A stretch of DNA of 64,000 nucleotides from Aeromonas hydrophila subsp. hydrophila ATCC 7966 (GCF_000014805.1 NC_008570.1:3167001-3231000), one strand, 5' to 3'; positions 1 through 10,369 are shown, counted from the first letter of the stretch. Numbers and translations are program-made. The notes: generated from the sequence alone by a model not told the origin.

Positions 1-370
1 TGCCGGCGATCGCCTCCAGGCTGTCGAGGCAGACCAGCGGCAGGCTTTCGAGGGCGTCGAGCATGCTGGGGTCGAGCTGTTCGAACTGATCGAGGGAGAG
101 ATAAGCGGCTGCGGCGTCGCGGGCATTGACCTCGGCGCAGGTAGCATGCAGCAGATGGGAGCGGCCCGATCCCTTGGCCCCCCAGAAATAGAGGAAAGGT
201 GAGCCCTGACCAATGGCCGCATTTTTGAGGGCGGTGATCAGATGAGCATTGTTGCCGGGATAAAAACTGACGAAGGTTTCATCATCCGGTAGTTGTACGG
301 CTAAAGACAGTTGGGCCGGTTGCTTCACTCGTTGGGCTTTGACTGTGACATTTGCGGGCAAGTGTATCAT
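1..370 (-). CDS. hda: Hda, DnaA-related regulator of replication initiation (3' end beyond window)
   Basis: The reverse strand encodes a protein beginning MIHLPANVTVKAQRVKQPAQ, followed by a stretch (LPDDETF, then YFWGAKGSGRSHLLHA, then LVCLDSLEAIAG) that matches the DnaA-like AAA+ protein Hda. Hda binds the beta clamp through an N-terminal QLSL-type motif, present here as PAQLSLAV, and promotes hydrolysis of DnaA-bound ATP after initiation. The Walker-A-like motif GAKGSGRS is visible. Only about 120 N-terminal residues are in the window. The start is uncertain: ATG at 370 is used here, but E. coli Hda begins near the GTG at 328, and neither has a strong Shine-Dalgarno. It lies downstream of the DUF2066 gene in the same direction. 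Confidence 0.93.
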   Translation of the reverse strand, partial: MIHLPANVTVKAQRVKQPAQLSLAVQLPDDETFVSFYPGNNAHLITALKNAAIGQGSPFLYFWGAKGSGRSHLLHATCAEVNARDAAAAYLSLDQFEQLDPSMLDALESLPLVCLDSLEAIAG

Positions 371-388
371 CGCGAAGGCGGATAGAGA

Positions 389-412
389 ACCGCCCGGACG
401 ATGCCGGGCGGT
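389..412 (-). terminator. Hairpin between DUF2066 gene and hda
   Basis: Nine-base perfect inverted repeat, ACCGCCCGG and CCGGGCGGT, around the loop ACGATG. It lies after the DUF2066 gene and just before the hda start. There is no U-tract on the minus strand, so it may be a weak terminator, an mRNA-stabilising hairpin or a leader structure for hda. Confidence 0.45.
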
Positions 413-543
413 GTGGATCCTCATAAAGGATCCAGGCTGCGACCATTGCTAACGCAAGCGGCTACTCCTTGGCCGGCGCGAAAAACCGCACTCTGGACCC
501 AAGCTGGTTGTGCGCGGACAGCCGGTCAGGATCTTCGCCAGGA

Positions 544-1572
544 TCAGGGCTGCGACCATTGATAGCTCAGCCCCTCGGGGGTATCCGCCAGCTGGCGCAG
601 TCGGCTCTCCAGCTGCAGCCCGCGGATGAGCTCGGCCTTGTCCCCTTGCAGGCTCAGGTTGAAGGTCACCTTGTCCCCCTCCAGTTTGCCAATCTCCACC
701 TTGGTGACGCTGGCCATCCCCTGCAGCATCTTCTGCACCGTGATCATGCCGTCGATGCCGGACAACCCCTCCACCACCAGTGTCTGGCTGGAGGCAACCC
801 CCGAGATGCGCGCCCCGTAGTTCTGCACCAGCCAGCCTGCCAGGGCATCGGCGAACGTCTGCGCCACCTCGGCCTGGGTGCCGGCGCCCTCGCCCTTGGT
901 CAGTTCGCTCAGCTCACCGCCCGCTTTGGGGCCGTAGAGTCCCCAGTCGATGCTCCACTTTCCTTCCTCCTTGCCATCGGGCGTCAGCTTGCCCAACACC
1001 ACCATCTCGGCGCCATAACGCTGGCTCGCCTTGAGGATGGGGTCGGCGAAGCGGCCCCAGACGTCGGTGGCGTTGACCGCCATGTTGTCGTCCAAGTCCA
1101 TCAGCGGAATGCTGACCGGCAGCCCCATCGCCTGGCTCTGGGTACGCAGGGCGGCAGCCCAGCCATCGCTGGACTGATCCGGCAGAATGCGCCGCTCCCC
1201 TTCATTGATCACCAGCCAGATGGCGACCTGCGGCCGAGCCGGACCCAGCAGGGCGAACTTGCTCTCGGCCACCAGGGCATTGACCTTGGCCACATCGAAA
1301 TCGGCCTTGAGAAACTTCACCGGCCCCACGTCCTGATAACCGTAGTGCTGCACGAATTCGCCGGGGGCCGCCAGCGCCTTGACCACCGCCGGCTGGGTCA
1401 GGATGTCGCGCTTGCCGGTCACCTTGATCAGCACCTCGCCCAGGGCCTGGGACTGGGCCGCCGCCATGTCGCCGCTGGTGGGCGCCTTGCCCTGATAGAG
1501 ATCGGTCACCTGGGCGGCCGACACCATGAATGACAAGCCGCAGCAGAGGGCGGTCACAACACGTTTGAGCAT
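544..1572 (-). CDS. Secreted DUF2066 domain protein
   Basis: A 342-residue protein with a typical Sec signal peptide at residues 1-20 (MLKRVVTALCCGLSFMVSAA), so it should be exported to the periplasm. The remainder resembles the DUF2066 family of marine and aquatic gammaproteobacteria, which commonly sits between the purMN/upp locus and hda, as here. Its function is unknown. There are no membrane segments after the signal peptide and no catalytic motif that I recognise. The final codons (SYQWSQP, stop) are partly repeated about 114 bases downstream, at 430-456. The ATG is chosen because it gives the signal peptide; no clear ribosome-binding site precedes it. Confidence 0.82.
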   Translation of the reverse strand: MLKRVVTALCCGLSFMVSAAQVTDLYQGKAPTSGDMAAAQSQALGEVLIKVTGKRDILTQPAVVKALAAPGEFVQHYGYQDVGPVKFLKADFDVAKVNALVAESKFALLGPARPQVAIWLVINEGERRILPDQSSDGWAAALRTQSQAMGLPVSIPLMDLDDNMAVNATDVWGRFADPILKASQRYGAEMVVLGKLTPDGKEEGKWSIDWGLYGPKAGGELSELTKGEGAGTQAEVAQTFADALAGWLVQNYGARISGVASSQTLVVEGLSGIDGMITVQKMLQGMASVTKVEIGKLEGDKVTFNLSLQGDKAELIRGLQLESRLRQLADTPEGLSYQWSQP

Positions 1573-1715
1573 GAGAGGAGTCTCGAAATGGGAGATGGTG
1601 CTTATGGTAGCGGCAAGGCGCGCATGGCAGCAAGCCGGGGCGGGAGAAACAGCGGAGCCGGCGGGATGCCGGCTCCGTTTGCGCGCCTGCTGGCACGCGA
1701 TGAGGCGATCGAGGC

Positions 1716-2342
1716 TTACTTGGTGCCGAAGATCTTGTCGCCGGCGTCGCCCAGACCCGGGACAATGTAGCCCTTCTCGTTCAGGCCCTGGTCGATGGAG
1801 GCACAGAACAGCTCCACGTCCGGGTGAGCGGCTTCCAGCGCCTTGATGCCTTCCGGCGCGGCAACCAGCACCAGCACCTTGATGGACTGGCAGCCCTTCT
1901 TCTTGAGCAGGTCGATGGTGGCGATCATGGAGCCGCCGGTGGCCAGCATGGGGTCGATGACCAGCGCCAGACGCTCTTCGATGTTGCTGACGATCTTCTC
2001 GAAGTAGGGAACCGGTTGCAGGGTCTCTTCGTCGCGGTAGATACCGACCACGCTGACGCGGGCGCTCGGCATGTGCTCCAGCACGCCATCCATCATGCCC
2101 AGACCGGCGCGCAGGATGGGCACCACGGTGACCTTCTTGCCCTTGATCTGGTCAACTTCCACTGGCCCATTCCAGCCATCGATGGTAACCTTCTCGGTTT
2201 CGAAGTCAGAGGTCGCTTCGTAGGTCAACAAACTGCCCACTTCCTTGGCCAGTTCACGGAAACGCTTGGTGCTGATATCGCCTTCACGCATCAGACCGAT
2301 CTTGTGCTTGACCAGGGGGTGTTTGACTTCAACGACTTTCAT
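1716..2342 (-). CDS. upp: Uracil phosphoribosyltransferase
   Basis: A 208-residue enzyme ([20 protein letters not shown]...) that converts uracil and PRPP to UMP in the cytoplasmic pyrimidine salvage pathway. The length equals E. coli Upp and the protein is near-collinear with it, including the PRPP-binding loop [10 protein letters not shown] near residue 130 and the C-terminal [14 protein letters not shown]. The start at 2342 is supported by a GAGGAG Shine-Dalgarno 7 bases upstream; longer in-frame extensions are not needed. It diverges from purM across 175 bases that carry a PurR-type operator, so purine-dependent co-regulation is possible but not shown. Confidence 0.98.
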
Positions 2343-2425
2343 TATTATCTCCTCTAACTGCCGCAAAAAAATCGCGGAATCATACAACAAAAGCCGCCGC
2401 TTGTAGAGCATTTCCGCGCAAAAAC

Positions 2426-2441
2426 GCGCAAACGATTTCCT
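2426..2441 (+). promoter_or_regulatory. PurR-type operator upstream of purMN
   Basis: GCGCAAACGATTTCCT differs from the E. coli PurR consensus ACGCAAACGTTTNCNT only at positions 1 and 10. A TAGAAT -10-like hexamer follows at 2465-2470, so repressor bound here would overlap the -35 region of purM. PurR control of purMN is established in E. coli; here it is inferred from the site. Confidence 0.75.
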
Positions 2442-2517
2442 TTCTGGTTTTTCACCGCCACTGTTAGAATACGCCCCGAATTTTACCCTCCACTTCTTTA
2501 TATGACGGGGAATACGC

Positions 2518-3555
2518 GTGACTGACAAAACCTCACTGAGCTACAAGGATGCTGGCGTGGATATCGATGCCGGCAATGCACTGGTTGAACGTATCAAGGG
2601 CGTGTCAAAGCGCACTCGTCGTCCTGAAGTCCTTGGTGGTCTTGGCGGCTTTGGGGCCTTGTGTCAAATCCCTGCGGGCTACAAGGAGCCGGTGCTGGTC
2701 TCCGGCACCGACGGGGTGGGCACCAAGCTGCGCCTCGCCATCGACCTGAAGAAGCACGACACCGTCGGCATCGATCTGGTGGCCATGTGCGTCAATGACC
2801 TGATCGTGCAGGGCGCCGAGCCCCTCTTCTTCCTCGACTACTATGCCACCGGCAAGCTGGACGTCGACACCGCCGCCGCCGTGGTCACCGGCATCGGTGC
2901 CGGCTGCGAGCAGTCCGGTTGCGCCCTGGTGGGCGGCGAAACCGCCGAGATGCCGGGCATGTATGAGGGGGAAGACTACGACATCGCCGGTTTCTGCGTC
3001 GGTGTAGTGGAGAAGAGCGAGATCATCGACGGCAGCAAGGTCGGCGAAGGGGATGCCCTGATCGCCCTGGCCGCCAGCGGCCCCCACTCCAACGGCTTCT
3101 CTCTGGTGCGCAAGATCCTGGAAGTCTCCAAGGCCGACGTGCAGCAGCCGCTGGGTGACACCACCCTGGCCAATGCCCTGCTGGAGCCGACCCGCATCTA
3201 CGTGAAACCCGTGCTCAAGCTCATCAAGGAGTGCGAGATCCACGCCCTGTCCCACATCACAGGTGGCGGCTTCTGGGAGAACATCCCGCGCGTGCTGCCC
3301 GCCAACACCCAGGCGGTGATCGACGAGCAGAGCTGGCAGTGGCCGGCGGTGTTCAGCTGGCTGCAGCAGGCCGGCAACGTCACCCGCCACGAGATGTACC
3401 GTACCTTCAACTGCGGCGTCGGCATGATCATCGCCCTGCCGGCAGATCAGCTGGAAAAAGCGCTGACCCTGCTCAAGACCGAAGGCGAGAACGCCTGGCA
3501 TATCGGCTATATCACCAAGGCGGCCGATGGTGAGGAGCAGGTCATCATTCAATGA
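2518..3555 (+). CDS. purM: Phosphoribosylformylglycinamidine cyclo-ligase (AIR synthetase)
   Basis: A 345-residue cytosolic enzyme that closes the imidazole ring of FGAM to give AIR, the fifth step of de novo purine synthesis. The sequence is collinear with E. coli Pur[21 protein letters not shown] at the N-terminus, the ATP-binding region [16 protein letters not shown], the signature [12 protein letters not shown] near residue 140, and [16 protein letters not shown] near residue 245. Translation starts at a GTG, which gives the conserved N-terminus. It overlaps the purN start region (ATGA at 3552-3555), so the pair is an operon, and a PurR-type operator lies upstream. Confidence 0.99.
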
Positions 3556-4226
3556 ATGACCGGATCAACAGCCAAATGACCTCCCCCATGAAACGCATCC
3601 TGGTGCTGATCTCCGGCAACGGCAGCAACCTGCAGACCATCCTCGACAGTTGTGCCGACGGCAAGATTGCCGGTCAGGTGGTCGGCGTCATCAGCAACAA
3701 GGCCGATGCCTATGGTCTGGTGCGTGCCAAAGAGGCGGGGGTGGCCACCGCCATCCTCGCCCAGCAGCAGTTTGCCAGCCGGGAGGAGTACGACGCAGCC
3801 CTGTTGGCGCTGATGGCGGACTATCAGCCCGATCTGGTGGTACTGGCCGGGTTTATGCGGATCCTGAGTGCCGACCTGGTGCGGCATTTTGCCGGGCGGA
3901 TGATCAACATCCACCCCTCCCTGCTGCCCAAGTATCAGGGGTTGCACACCCACCAGCGCGCCATCGACGCAGGTGACGACGAGCATGGCGCCAGCGTCCA
4001 CTTCGTCACCGAAGAGCTCGACGGCGGCCCGGTGATCCTGCAAGCCCGCGTCCCCATCTTCGAAGGGGATGATGCCGACGAGGTGGCGGCCCGGGTACAG
4101 GTGCAGGAGCACAGCATCTACCCGCTGGTGGTACAGTGGTTCTGTGAAGGGCGCTTGCAGATGCGAGCCGGGTCTGCCTTGCTCGATGGCAAGCAGCTTG
4201 GCCCGGCAGGCTATGCCAGCGAATAA
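3552..4226 (+). CDS. purN: Phosphoribosylglycinamide formyltransferase (GART)
   Basis: Transfers a formyl group from 10-formyl-THF to GAR, the third step of purine synthesis. The signature [16 protein letters not shown] contains the catalytic Asn and His, the catalytic Asp lies in TEELDGGPV, and the N-terminal phosphate loop ISGNGSNLQ is intact. Two starts are possible: the ATG at 3552, overlapping the purM stop, gives 224 residues, while the ATG at 3588 gives 212, the length of E. coli PurN. The shorter form fits the family better, but the 3552 ATG fits translational coupling and has GAGG some 14 bases upstream. A strong bidirectional terminator follows. Confidence 0.97.
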   Translation: MNDRINSQMTSPMKRILVLISGNGSNLQTILDSCADGKIAGQVVGVISNKADAYGLVRAKEAGVATAILAQQQFASREEYDAALLALMADYQPDLVVLAGFMRILSADLVRHFAGRMINIHPSLLPKYQGLHTHQRAIDAGDDEHGASVHFVTEELDGGPVILQARVPIFEGDDADEVAARVQVQEHSIYPLVVQWFCEGRLQMRAGSALLDGKQLGPAGYASE

Positions 4227-4254
4227 TCGTTAACAACAGCATGCAAAATAGAAC

Positions 4255-4276
4255 AAGGGAGGCCCAGGCCTCCCTT
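4255..4276. terminator. Bidirectional terminator between purN and the Nif3-like gene
   Basis: Inverted repeat AAGGGAGGC and GCCTCCCTT with a short loop, 28 bases after the purN stop and about 70 bases beyond the stop of the convergent gene. The flanks are A-rich on the left and T-containing on the right, so it can serve both directions. Confidence 0.7.
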
Positions 4277-4344
4277 GTCATTTCTATCTACCAGCGCACT
4301 TGCTGTCATCACGTCCGATTACGCCGCTGCGCGGCTAACCGGCC

Positions 4345-5106
4345 CTACACCGGATTGTCGATATCGATAAAGGTGACATCCAACCCGTGCACGGTCGCCA
4401 ACCACTCCCCCAGCGCCTTGACGCCGTAACGCTCGGTGGCGTGGTGACCGGCGGCGTAGAAGTGCATGCCCATCTCGCGGGCGGTGTGGATGGTCTGCTC
4501 GGAGGCTTCGCCGGAGATGAAGGCATCGATGCCCTGCTCCGCCGCCAGATTGATGTAGCTCTGACCGCCGCCGGTGCACCAGGCCACGGAGCGGATAAGC
4601 TCGGGACCGCTGTCGCCACAATGAAGCGGCTCACGGCCGAGCCGTTCGGCAATCAGCTTGGCAAAATCGCTGCCGCTCATGGGCTCTTCCAGCTTGCCCA
4701 CCATGGCGACGCTCTTGCTGTTCCAGGGCTCGAGGCCGCGGCGCACCTTGATGTCGAGCAGCTTGGCGAGCTGGGCGTTGTTGCCCACCTCGGGGTGCAC
4801 GTCCAGCGGCAGGTGGTAGGCAAACAGGTTGATGTCGTGGGTCAAGAGGGTCTTGATGCGGCGCTGTTTCATGCCGGTGATCTGGGCCGGCTCACCGCTC
4901 CAGAAGTAGCCGTGATGAACCAGGATGGCGTCAGCGTTGGCGGCCACGGCCGCATCGATCAGGGCCTGGCTGGCGGTGACGCCGGTCACCACCTTAAGAA
5001 TGCGCTCACGCCCCTCCACCTGCAGGCCATTGGGGCAGTAATCCTTGATGGCGTGCGGTTCGAGCAGATGGTTGAGTAGGGTTTCGAGTTTTCGATGAGA
5101 GATCAT
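4345..5106 (-). CDS. Nif3-like dinuclear metal-binding protein (YbgI family)
   Basis: A 253-residue protein related to E. coli YbgI (247 residues), a toroidal hexamer with two metal ions per subunit and no firmly assigned reaction. Metal ligands typical of the family are visible: ILVHHGYFW near residue 63, THDINLFAYHLPLDVHP near residues 89-105, and the C-terminal AGHHATERYG near residue 220. The start at 5106 gives the conserved MISHRKLETLLNHLL; the preceding sequence has only a poor ribosome site. It stands alone between purN and flrC, both separated from it by intergenic sequence. The GTP cyclohydrolase-like label sometimes attached to this family is not demonstrated. Confidence 0.93.
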   Translation of the reverse strand: MISHRKLETLLNHLLEPHAIKDYCPNGLQVEGRERILKVVTGVTASQALIDAAVAANADAILVHHGYFWSGEPAQITGMKQRRIKTLLTHDINLFAYHLPLDVHPEVGNNAQLAKLLDIKVRRGLEPWNSKSVAMVGKLEEPMSGSDFAKLIAERLGREPLHCGDSGPELIRSVAWCTGGGQSYINLAAEQGIDAFISGEASEQTIHTAREMGMHFYAAGHHATERYGVKALGEWLATVHGLDVTFIDIDNPV

Positions 5107-5253
5107 AGGGGTCCCTTATAAAGGCGCCGACCCCTGTGCTGCGATGCAGACAGGAATCGGGCTCATAACGCCGAGGCCCCATGATAATCGAGGCCGGCCG
5201 CCAAGACCATGATGCCTCCCACACTGCGGCCCATAGCAGAGCTCGGAATGGCT

Positions 5254-6597
5254 TCAGGCCGGCAGATCGATCCCCGCCTCACGCATCTGGGCCAGCTTGT
5301 AGCGCAGGGTGCGCGGGCTGATGCCGAGCCGGTCGGCCACCGCCTTGCGGCTGCCGTTGCAATCCTGCAGGGTGTCGAGAATGATCTGATGCTCCTGCTG
5401 CTTGAGCTCGCTGCCCAGGTGTTCGCTGCCGCTGCTGCGCTCACTGCCGACAAGGCGAATCTCTTCTTCTTCCACCTCTTCCAGGATCAGGTGCTCGCAG
5501 CCGATGAGGCCATCCGGGCTCAGAATAAGGGCCCGCTGTACCACGTTGTCGAGCTCGCGCACGTTGCCGGGCCAGGGGTGAGCCAGCAGCCGCTCGCGAG
5601 CGGGCTCGGTCAGCTGCGGCGTCGGCAGTCCCTGCTGACCGGCATGCAGCGCCAGCAGGTGCTCCGCCAGCGGCAGTATATCGCCTGGGCGCTCCCACAG
5701 CGCCGTCCAGCGCAGCGGGAAGACATTGAGGCGGTAGTAGAGATCCTCGCGAAACAGGCCATCCTGCACCGCTTTTTTCAGATCCCGGTTGCTGGTGGCG
5801 ATGACCCGCACGTCGAGCGGGATCATCTTGCGACTGCCGAGCCGCTCCACTTCTTTCTCCTGCAACACCCGCAGCAGCTTGGCCTGCAGCCCCAGATCCA
5901 TCTCGGTGATCTCGTCGAGCAGCAGGGTCCCCCCCTGCGCCTGTTCGAACTTGCCTGGGCAGCCCTGTACCGCGCCGGTAAAGGCCCCCTTCTCGTAGCC
6001 GAACAGCGTCGCCTCCAGCATGTTTTCCGGAATGGCGGCGCAGTTGATGGCGACGAAGGTCTGTTCGGCGCGGCTGGAGTTGTCGTGGATGTAGCGAGCC
6101 AGCACCTCTTTGCCCGTCCCGCTCGGACCGGTCACCATCACGGTGGCCTCGCTTCTGGCCACCCGGGTCGCCAGCTGGAACAGCTCGGCGGTCTTGGGAT
6201 CGCCGTAGACCACGGCCCGCTTCTCCACCTTCTGGGCCGGCACATAACGGCTGACCTGGTTGAGCAGAACCTCGGGCGAGAAGGGCTTGGCCAGATAATC
6301 GATGGCGCCTTCGCGCATGGCGCGCACCGCCCCGTCGATGTTGGCGTAGGCGGTCATCAACAGCACCGGCACCTGGGGATATTGCTGACGAATGTTGGCC
6401 AGCAGGGTCAGGCCATCCATGCCTCCCATCTGGATATCCGAGATCACCATGTCGAAACTCTGGCGCGACAGGGCCAGCAAAGCCCGCTCGCCACTGTCCA
6501 CCTCGCGGCACTCATAGCCGCCGAGCAACAGGGTATCCACCAGCGCCTCGCGCAGGCCATTGTCATCTTCCACTACCAGGATCCGGGCCTGAGTCAT
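5254..6597 (-). CDS. flrC: Sigma54-dependent flagellar response regulator FlrC/FleR
   Basis: A 447-residue NtrC-family activator for mid-class polar flagellar genes. Residues 1-120 form a receiver domain with acidic pocket EDD at 10-12 and phospho-acceptor D54 ([11 protein letters not shown]). The central AAA+ domain has Walker [10 protein letters not shown], the sigma54-contacting GAFTGA loop and Walker B LLLDEI. A Fis-type helix-turn-helix ends the protein ([19 protein letters not shown]). The ATG has a GGGAGG Shine-Dalgarno 7 bases upstream. It follows flrB by 61 bases in the same direction, forming a kinase-regulator pair. Targets probably include the sigma54-type promoters of the flg cluster in this same window. 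Confidence 0.94.
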   Translation of the reverse strand: MTQARILVVEDDNGLREALVDTLLLGGYECREVDSGERALLALSRQSFDMVISDIQMGGMDGLTLLANIRQQYPQVPVLLMTAYANIDGAVRAMREGAIDYLAKPFSPEVLLNQVSRYVPAQKVEKRAVVYGDPKTAELFQLATRVARSEATVMVTGPSGTGKEVLARYIHDNSSRAEQTFVAINCAAIPENMLEATLFGYEKGAFTGAVQGCPGKFEQAQGGTLLLDEITEMDLGLQAKLLRVLQEKEVERLGSRKMIPLDVRVIATSNRDLKKAVQDGLFREDLYYRLNVFPLRWTALWERPGDILPLAEHLLALHAGQQGLPTPQLTEPARERLLAHPWPGNVRELDNVVQRALILSPDGLIGCEHLILEEVEEEEIRLVGSERSSGSEHLGSELKQQEHQIILDTLQDCNGSRKAVADRLGISPRTLRYKLAQMREAGIDLPA

Positions 6598-6658
6598 GCT
6601 ACACCTCCCACCACAGCCAACCTGGCCGCTGCAATATTCATTTCCACGAGCCTGACGC

Positions 6659-7693
6659 TCATGCTACACCCCCCAGCTGCACCGCTTGCTGGTGCAGGGG
6701 GAACGACAGGGTAAAACAGGTCCCCTCGCCGGGTACCGAGGCCACGCTGACCTCGCCCTGATGGGCACGGACCACTGATTGCACCACCGCCAGCCCAAGG
6801 CCTGTGCCCTGGGAGCGGGTGGTGAAGAAGGGTTCGAAAATCTGGCTGAGCAGGTGAGCGGGCATCCCCTTGCCGTTGTCGAGAATGCGCAGCTCCACCC
6901 GGGCGCCGCTGCGCACCGCGCTCACCAGAAGCGACGTGGCGCCGGCCTGCTGGGCATTGGCGATGAGGTTGTTGACCGCCCCCGCCAGCGCGCTGCTGTT
7001 GGCCAACAGACAGAGATCGGGCTCCGGCGCCTCCATGTGCAGCTCACAGCCCTGCTGGCTGCAAAATGCCTCGGCGCCGGCCTGCACCTCGGCCAGCAGC
7101 CCCTGCACCGACGTCGGGGTCACCACCTGGTTGTCGCCGTTGCGGGCAAACAACAGGATGTCGCTGATCTGTTTCTCGAGATCCTGCAGGCGCGCCATCA
7201 GCTTTTGCTGGAACTGGCTGCGGGATTCCGGTTTGAGGGTGCGGTTGGCCAGGTTGGCGGCATAGAGCATGGCGGCGGAGAGCGGCGTGCGGATCTGGTG
7301 GGCCAGTGACGCGGCCATATTGCCAAGGGCGGACAACCGCTTCATGTGGTTGATGCGGTCTTGCAGCTGGCGGGTTTCGGTCAGATCGTTGATGAACACC
7401 AGCTGGCCCGGCTGATCCGGCAGCGGCTGGGTCGACAGCTGGACCCGGCGACCATCGCGCAGGGAAATTTCGTGGCCGTCATCCTCGCGGGGCTGGAAAC
7501 AGCGGTCGATGATCTGGCGCCAGGCCTGGCCTTCCAGCGGCTCCCCCAGCAGTGCCTTGGCGGCCGGGTTGGCGCGGGTGATCCGGCCCTCGCCGTCAAG
7601 CAGCAAGACACCGGTGGGCAGCGCCGTGAAGATGGCGTAAAGCTGGCTCACCTCGTGAGACTGGAGCGGGGTATCCTGCGGCTGGGCTGTCAT
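6659..7693 (-). CDS. flrB: Flagellar sensor kinase FlrB/FleS
   Basis: A 344-residue cytoplasmic histidine kinase with no transmembrane segment. An N-terminal PAS-like region (residues about 18-110, GVLLLDGEGRITRANPAAK) precedes the H-box ASLAHQIRTPLSA with the phospho-accepting His near residue 132. The ATPase domain has the N-box NLIANAQQAGA, the G1 box LDNGKGMP and the G2 box GTGLGLAVVQ. It should phosphorylate FlrC, encoded next. The start has GAGG 9 bases upstream. A sigma54-type promoter lies about 40 bases before the ATG, so flrBC expression is probably driven by FlrA, as in Vibrio cholerae. Confidence 0.94.
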   Translation of the reverse strand: MTAQPQDTPLQSHEVSQLYAIFTALPTGVLLLDGEGRITRANPAAKALLGEPLEGQAWRQIIDRCFQPREDDGHEISLRDGRRVQLSTQPLPDQPGQLVFINDLTETRQLQDRINHMKRLSALGNMAASLAHQIRTPLSAAMLYAANLANRTLKPESRSQFQQKLMARLQDLEKQISDILLFARNGDNQVVTPTSVQGLLAEVQAGAEAFCSQQGCELHMEAPEPDLCLLANSSALAGAVNNLIANAQQAGATSLLVSAVRSGARVELRILDNGKGMPAHLLSQIFEPFFTTRSQGTGLGLAVVQSVVRAHQGEVSVASVPGEGTCFTLSFPLHQQAVQLGGVA

Positions 7694-7728
7694 AAAGCTG
7701 ACCTCAAACTGGCGACTGAGTCAGCTTA

Positions 7729-7744
7729 TTCAATTTCCATGCCA
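7729..7744 (-). promoter_or_regulatory. Sigma54-type promoter of flrBC
   Basis: The minus strand reads TGGCATGGAAATTGAA, with the GG and GA doublets spaced as in the -24/-12 consensus TGGCAC-N5-TTGC; the only notable departure is GA for GC at -12. It lies 36-51 bases before the flrB ATG and just after the flrA terminator. Confidence 0.72.
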
Positions 7745-7765
7745 CTAAAATTTACATATAAAATC

Positions 7766-7794
7766 AAAGCCTTGAAGCTAGGCGTCAAGGCTTT
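7766..7794 (-). terminator. Terminator after flrA
   Basis: Perfect 10-base stem AAAGCCTTGA and TCAAGGCTTT immediately after the flrA stop. On the minus strand it is followed by the T-rich run GATTTTATATG. It separates flrA from the flrBC unit. Confidence 0.8.
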
Positions 7795-7799
7795 GACCC

Positions 7800-9221
<1,422 letters not shown>

Positions 9222-9227
9222 ATCCAT

Positions 9228-9499
9228 CCCTCTATTCTCGACGTAACTTATTGTTTTATTGTGCTTATGTGGTCAAGCCACGCACTTTATGCAGGATGCA
9301 CAAAGTGCCAAAATTCCGACGCATTGTCAAAATTTGTCGCATTTCACCTAAGTTTATCGACCCAACGGCGCAACAAGATAAATTTTGTCGCCTCTTTTTT
9401 TGGGTACGGTGGGCAGGCAGCAGGCAAACAAGAGAGGCAGGAACACGAGCTGGTGCGCCAGTTTGCGGCCGGCAGCAGGCCGCAAACTGGCGGTGGGGA
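9228..9499. other. Upstream region of flrA and 3' flank of the DUF2726 gene
   Basis: 272 bases without a gene. The first half is AT-rich and must hold the flrA promoter. It contains two near-identical blocks, AATTTGTCGC at 9331-9340 and AATTTTGTCGC at 9381-9391, as direct repeats, which could be regulator sites. The second block is followed by a run of seven Ts and can fold with GGCGCAACAA just before it. The other half holds the long hairpin at 9456-9492. No open frame here looks real. Confidence 0.5.
9456..9492. terminator. Perfect 15-bp hairpin after the DUF2726 gene
   Basis: CGCCAGTTTGCGGCC and its exact complement GGCCGCAAACTGGCG enclose a 7-base loop, starting 8 bases after the stop codon of the upstream minus-strand gene. 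Neither side has a T-tract, so it is not a classic intrinsic terminator; an mRNA 3'-end stabiliser or terminator with other requirements is possible. Confidence 0.6.
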
Positions 9500-10369
9500 T
9501 CAATGGCGGGCGTGAGTATGGGGTGCGGCGTAGCGACATTCAGGGAAGCGGCTGCAGGCCAGGAACAGCCGGCCGGCATGGGGGCCCTTCTTGGCTTCCC
9601 GTTCCACCAGCGGCGCATCACAGCGCGGACAGTGCGGCACCTGATGGGGATACTCTTCTTCCTCATCCTCTACCTCAGCAAACAGATTCTCCACCAGCTC
9701 GGCGTCAGCCGCCGGCAGCGGCGCGCTGCGTGGCGATACGATCGCCTTGATGGGGGCCACGGCCGGGGCACGACCGCCATGGCGAGGCTCTTCCACCTCG
9801 ACCCGATCCAGTTGCAGGGGGCTGAAGGTGGGCTCGCGGCGATCCCCTGGCAGCAGATCCTCATCCGGAGCTCGGCGGGGGCCGCTTAGCAGCGGCAGGA
9901 TCTGTTCGCGCAACTCCTCGACCTGATAATGGCTACTTGCCGGGATCTGCAGCAGCGGCAGACCGGCGCTGTCAAAGGCGGCCTTGAGGAAACTGTCGCG
10001 CACCTTGCGCTTCTGGTGGCGATGGGAGCTGTCATCGAGCTCGATGGCGCAGATGAAGGAGAGATCGGAGGGGTGGCAGAGCAGATAGTCCACGTGCTTG
10101 GCGCTGATCTTGTTGAACGCCTGCTGCCACTTGCTCTTGCCCATGCCCGTCTCCGGCGTCAGCACATCGGCCACCCGCACCTTGGCAAAGACCCGGGCCT
10201 GGTCGCCGACCGCCAGATCCAGTACGCCGAGGAAGGAGCGCTCGGCGGGGCTGAACAGGGTCTCCTGCAGATCATAGGGCAGCGCCTTGCCCTTCTTGCC
10301 CCTGCTCCAGAAGATCGCCAGCAGCAGCAACACCAACAACACCAATCCCGATACGACAAGGCTATTCAT
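9500..10369 (-). CDS. Membrane-anchored DUF2726 protein with C4 zinc ribbon
   Basis: A 289-residue protein of three parts. Residues 1-21 are a hydrophobic anchor (VVSGLVLLVLLLLAIFW). Residues about 30-165 match DUF2726, a restriction-endonuclease-like fold; the segment FICAIELDDSSH resembles its conserved acidic core. A variable linker, then near residues 245-285 a four-cysteine topoisomerase-type zinc finger (CPRCDAPL ... CSRFPECRYAAPH). Such combinations suggest nucleic-acid contact, but no reaction is known. The gene is transcribed alone, diverging from the ACT-domain gene, and ends at a strong hairpin. Confidence 0.85.
   Translation of the reverse strand: MNSLVVSGLVLLVLLLLAIFWSRGKKGKALPYDLQETLFSPAERSFLGVLDLAVGDQARVFAKVRVADVLTPETGMGKSKWQQAFNKISAKHVDYLLCHPSDLSFICAIELDDSSHRHQKRKVRDSFLKAAFDSAGLPLLQIPASSHYQVEELREQILPLLSGPRRAPDEDLLPGDRREPTFSPLQLDRVEVEEPRHGGRAPAVAPIKAIVSPRSAPLPAADAELVENLFAEVEDEEEEYPHQVPHCPRCDAPLVEREAKKGPHAGRLFLACSRFPECRYAAPHTHARH

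Noticed and set aside
469..1533. Long plus-strand open frame (354 codons) opposite the DUF2066 gene
   Set aside because: It mirrors the minus-strand gene, has a composition rich in His, Gln, Leu and Gly typical of antisense shadows, and no ribosome site. The minus-strand product has a signal peptide and family pattern.
5209..6714. 501-codon plus-strand frame opposite flrC
   Set aside because: Antisense shadow of the GC-rich flrC gene; no recognisable domain or start signal.
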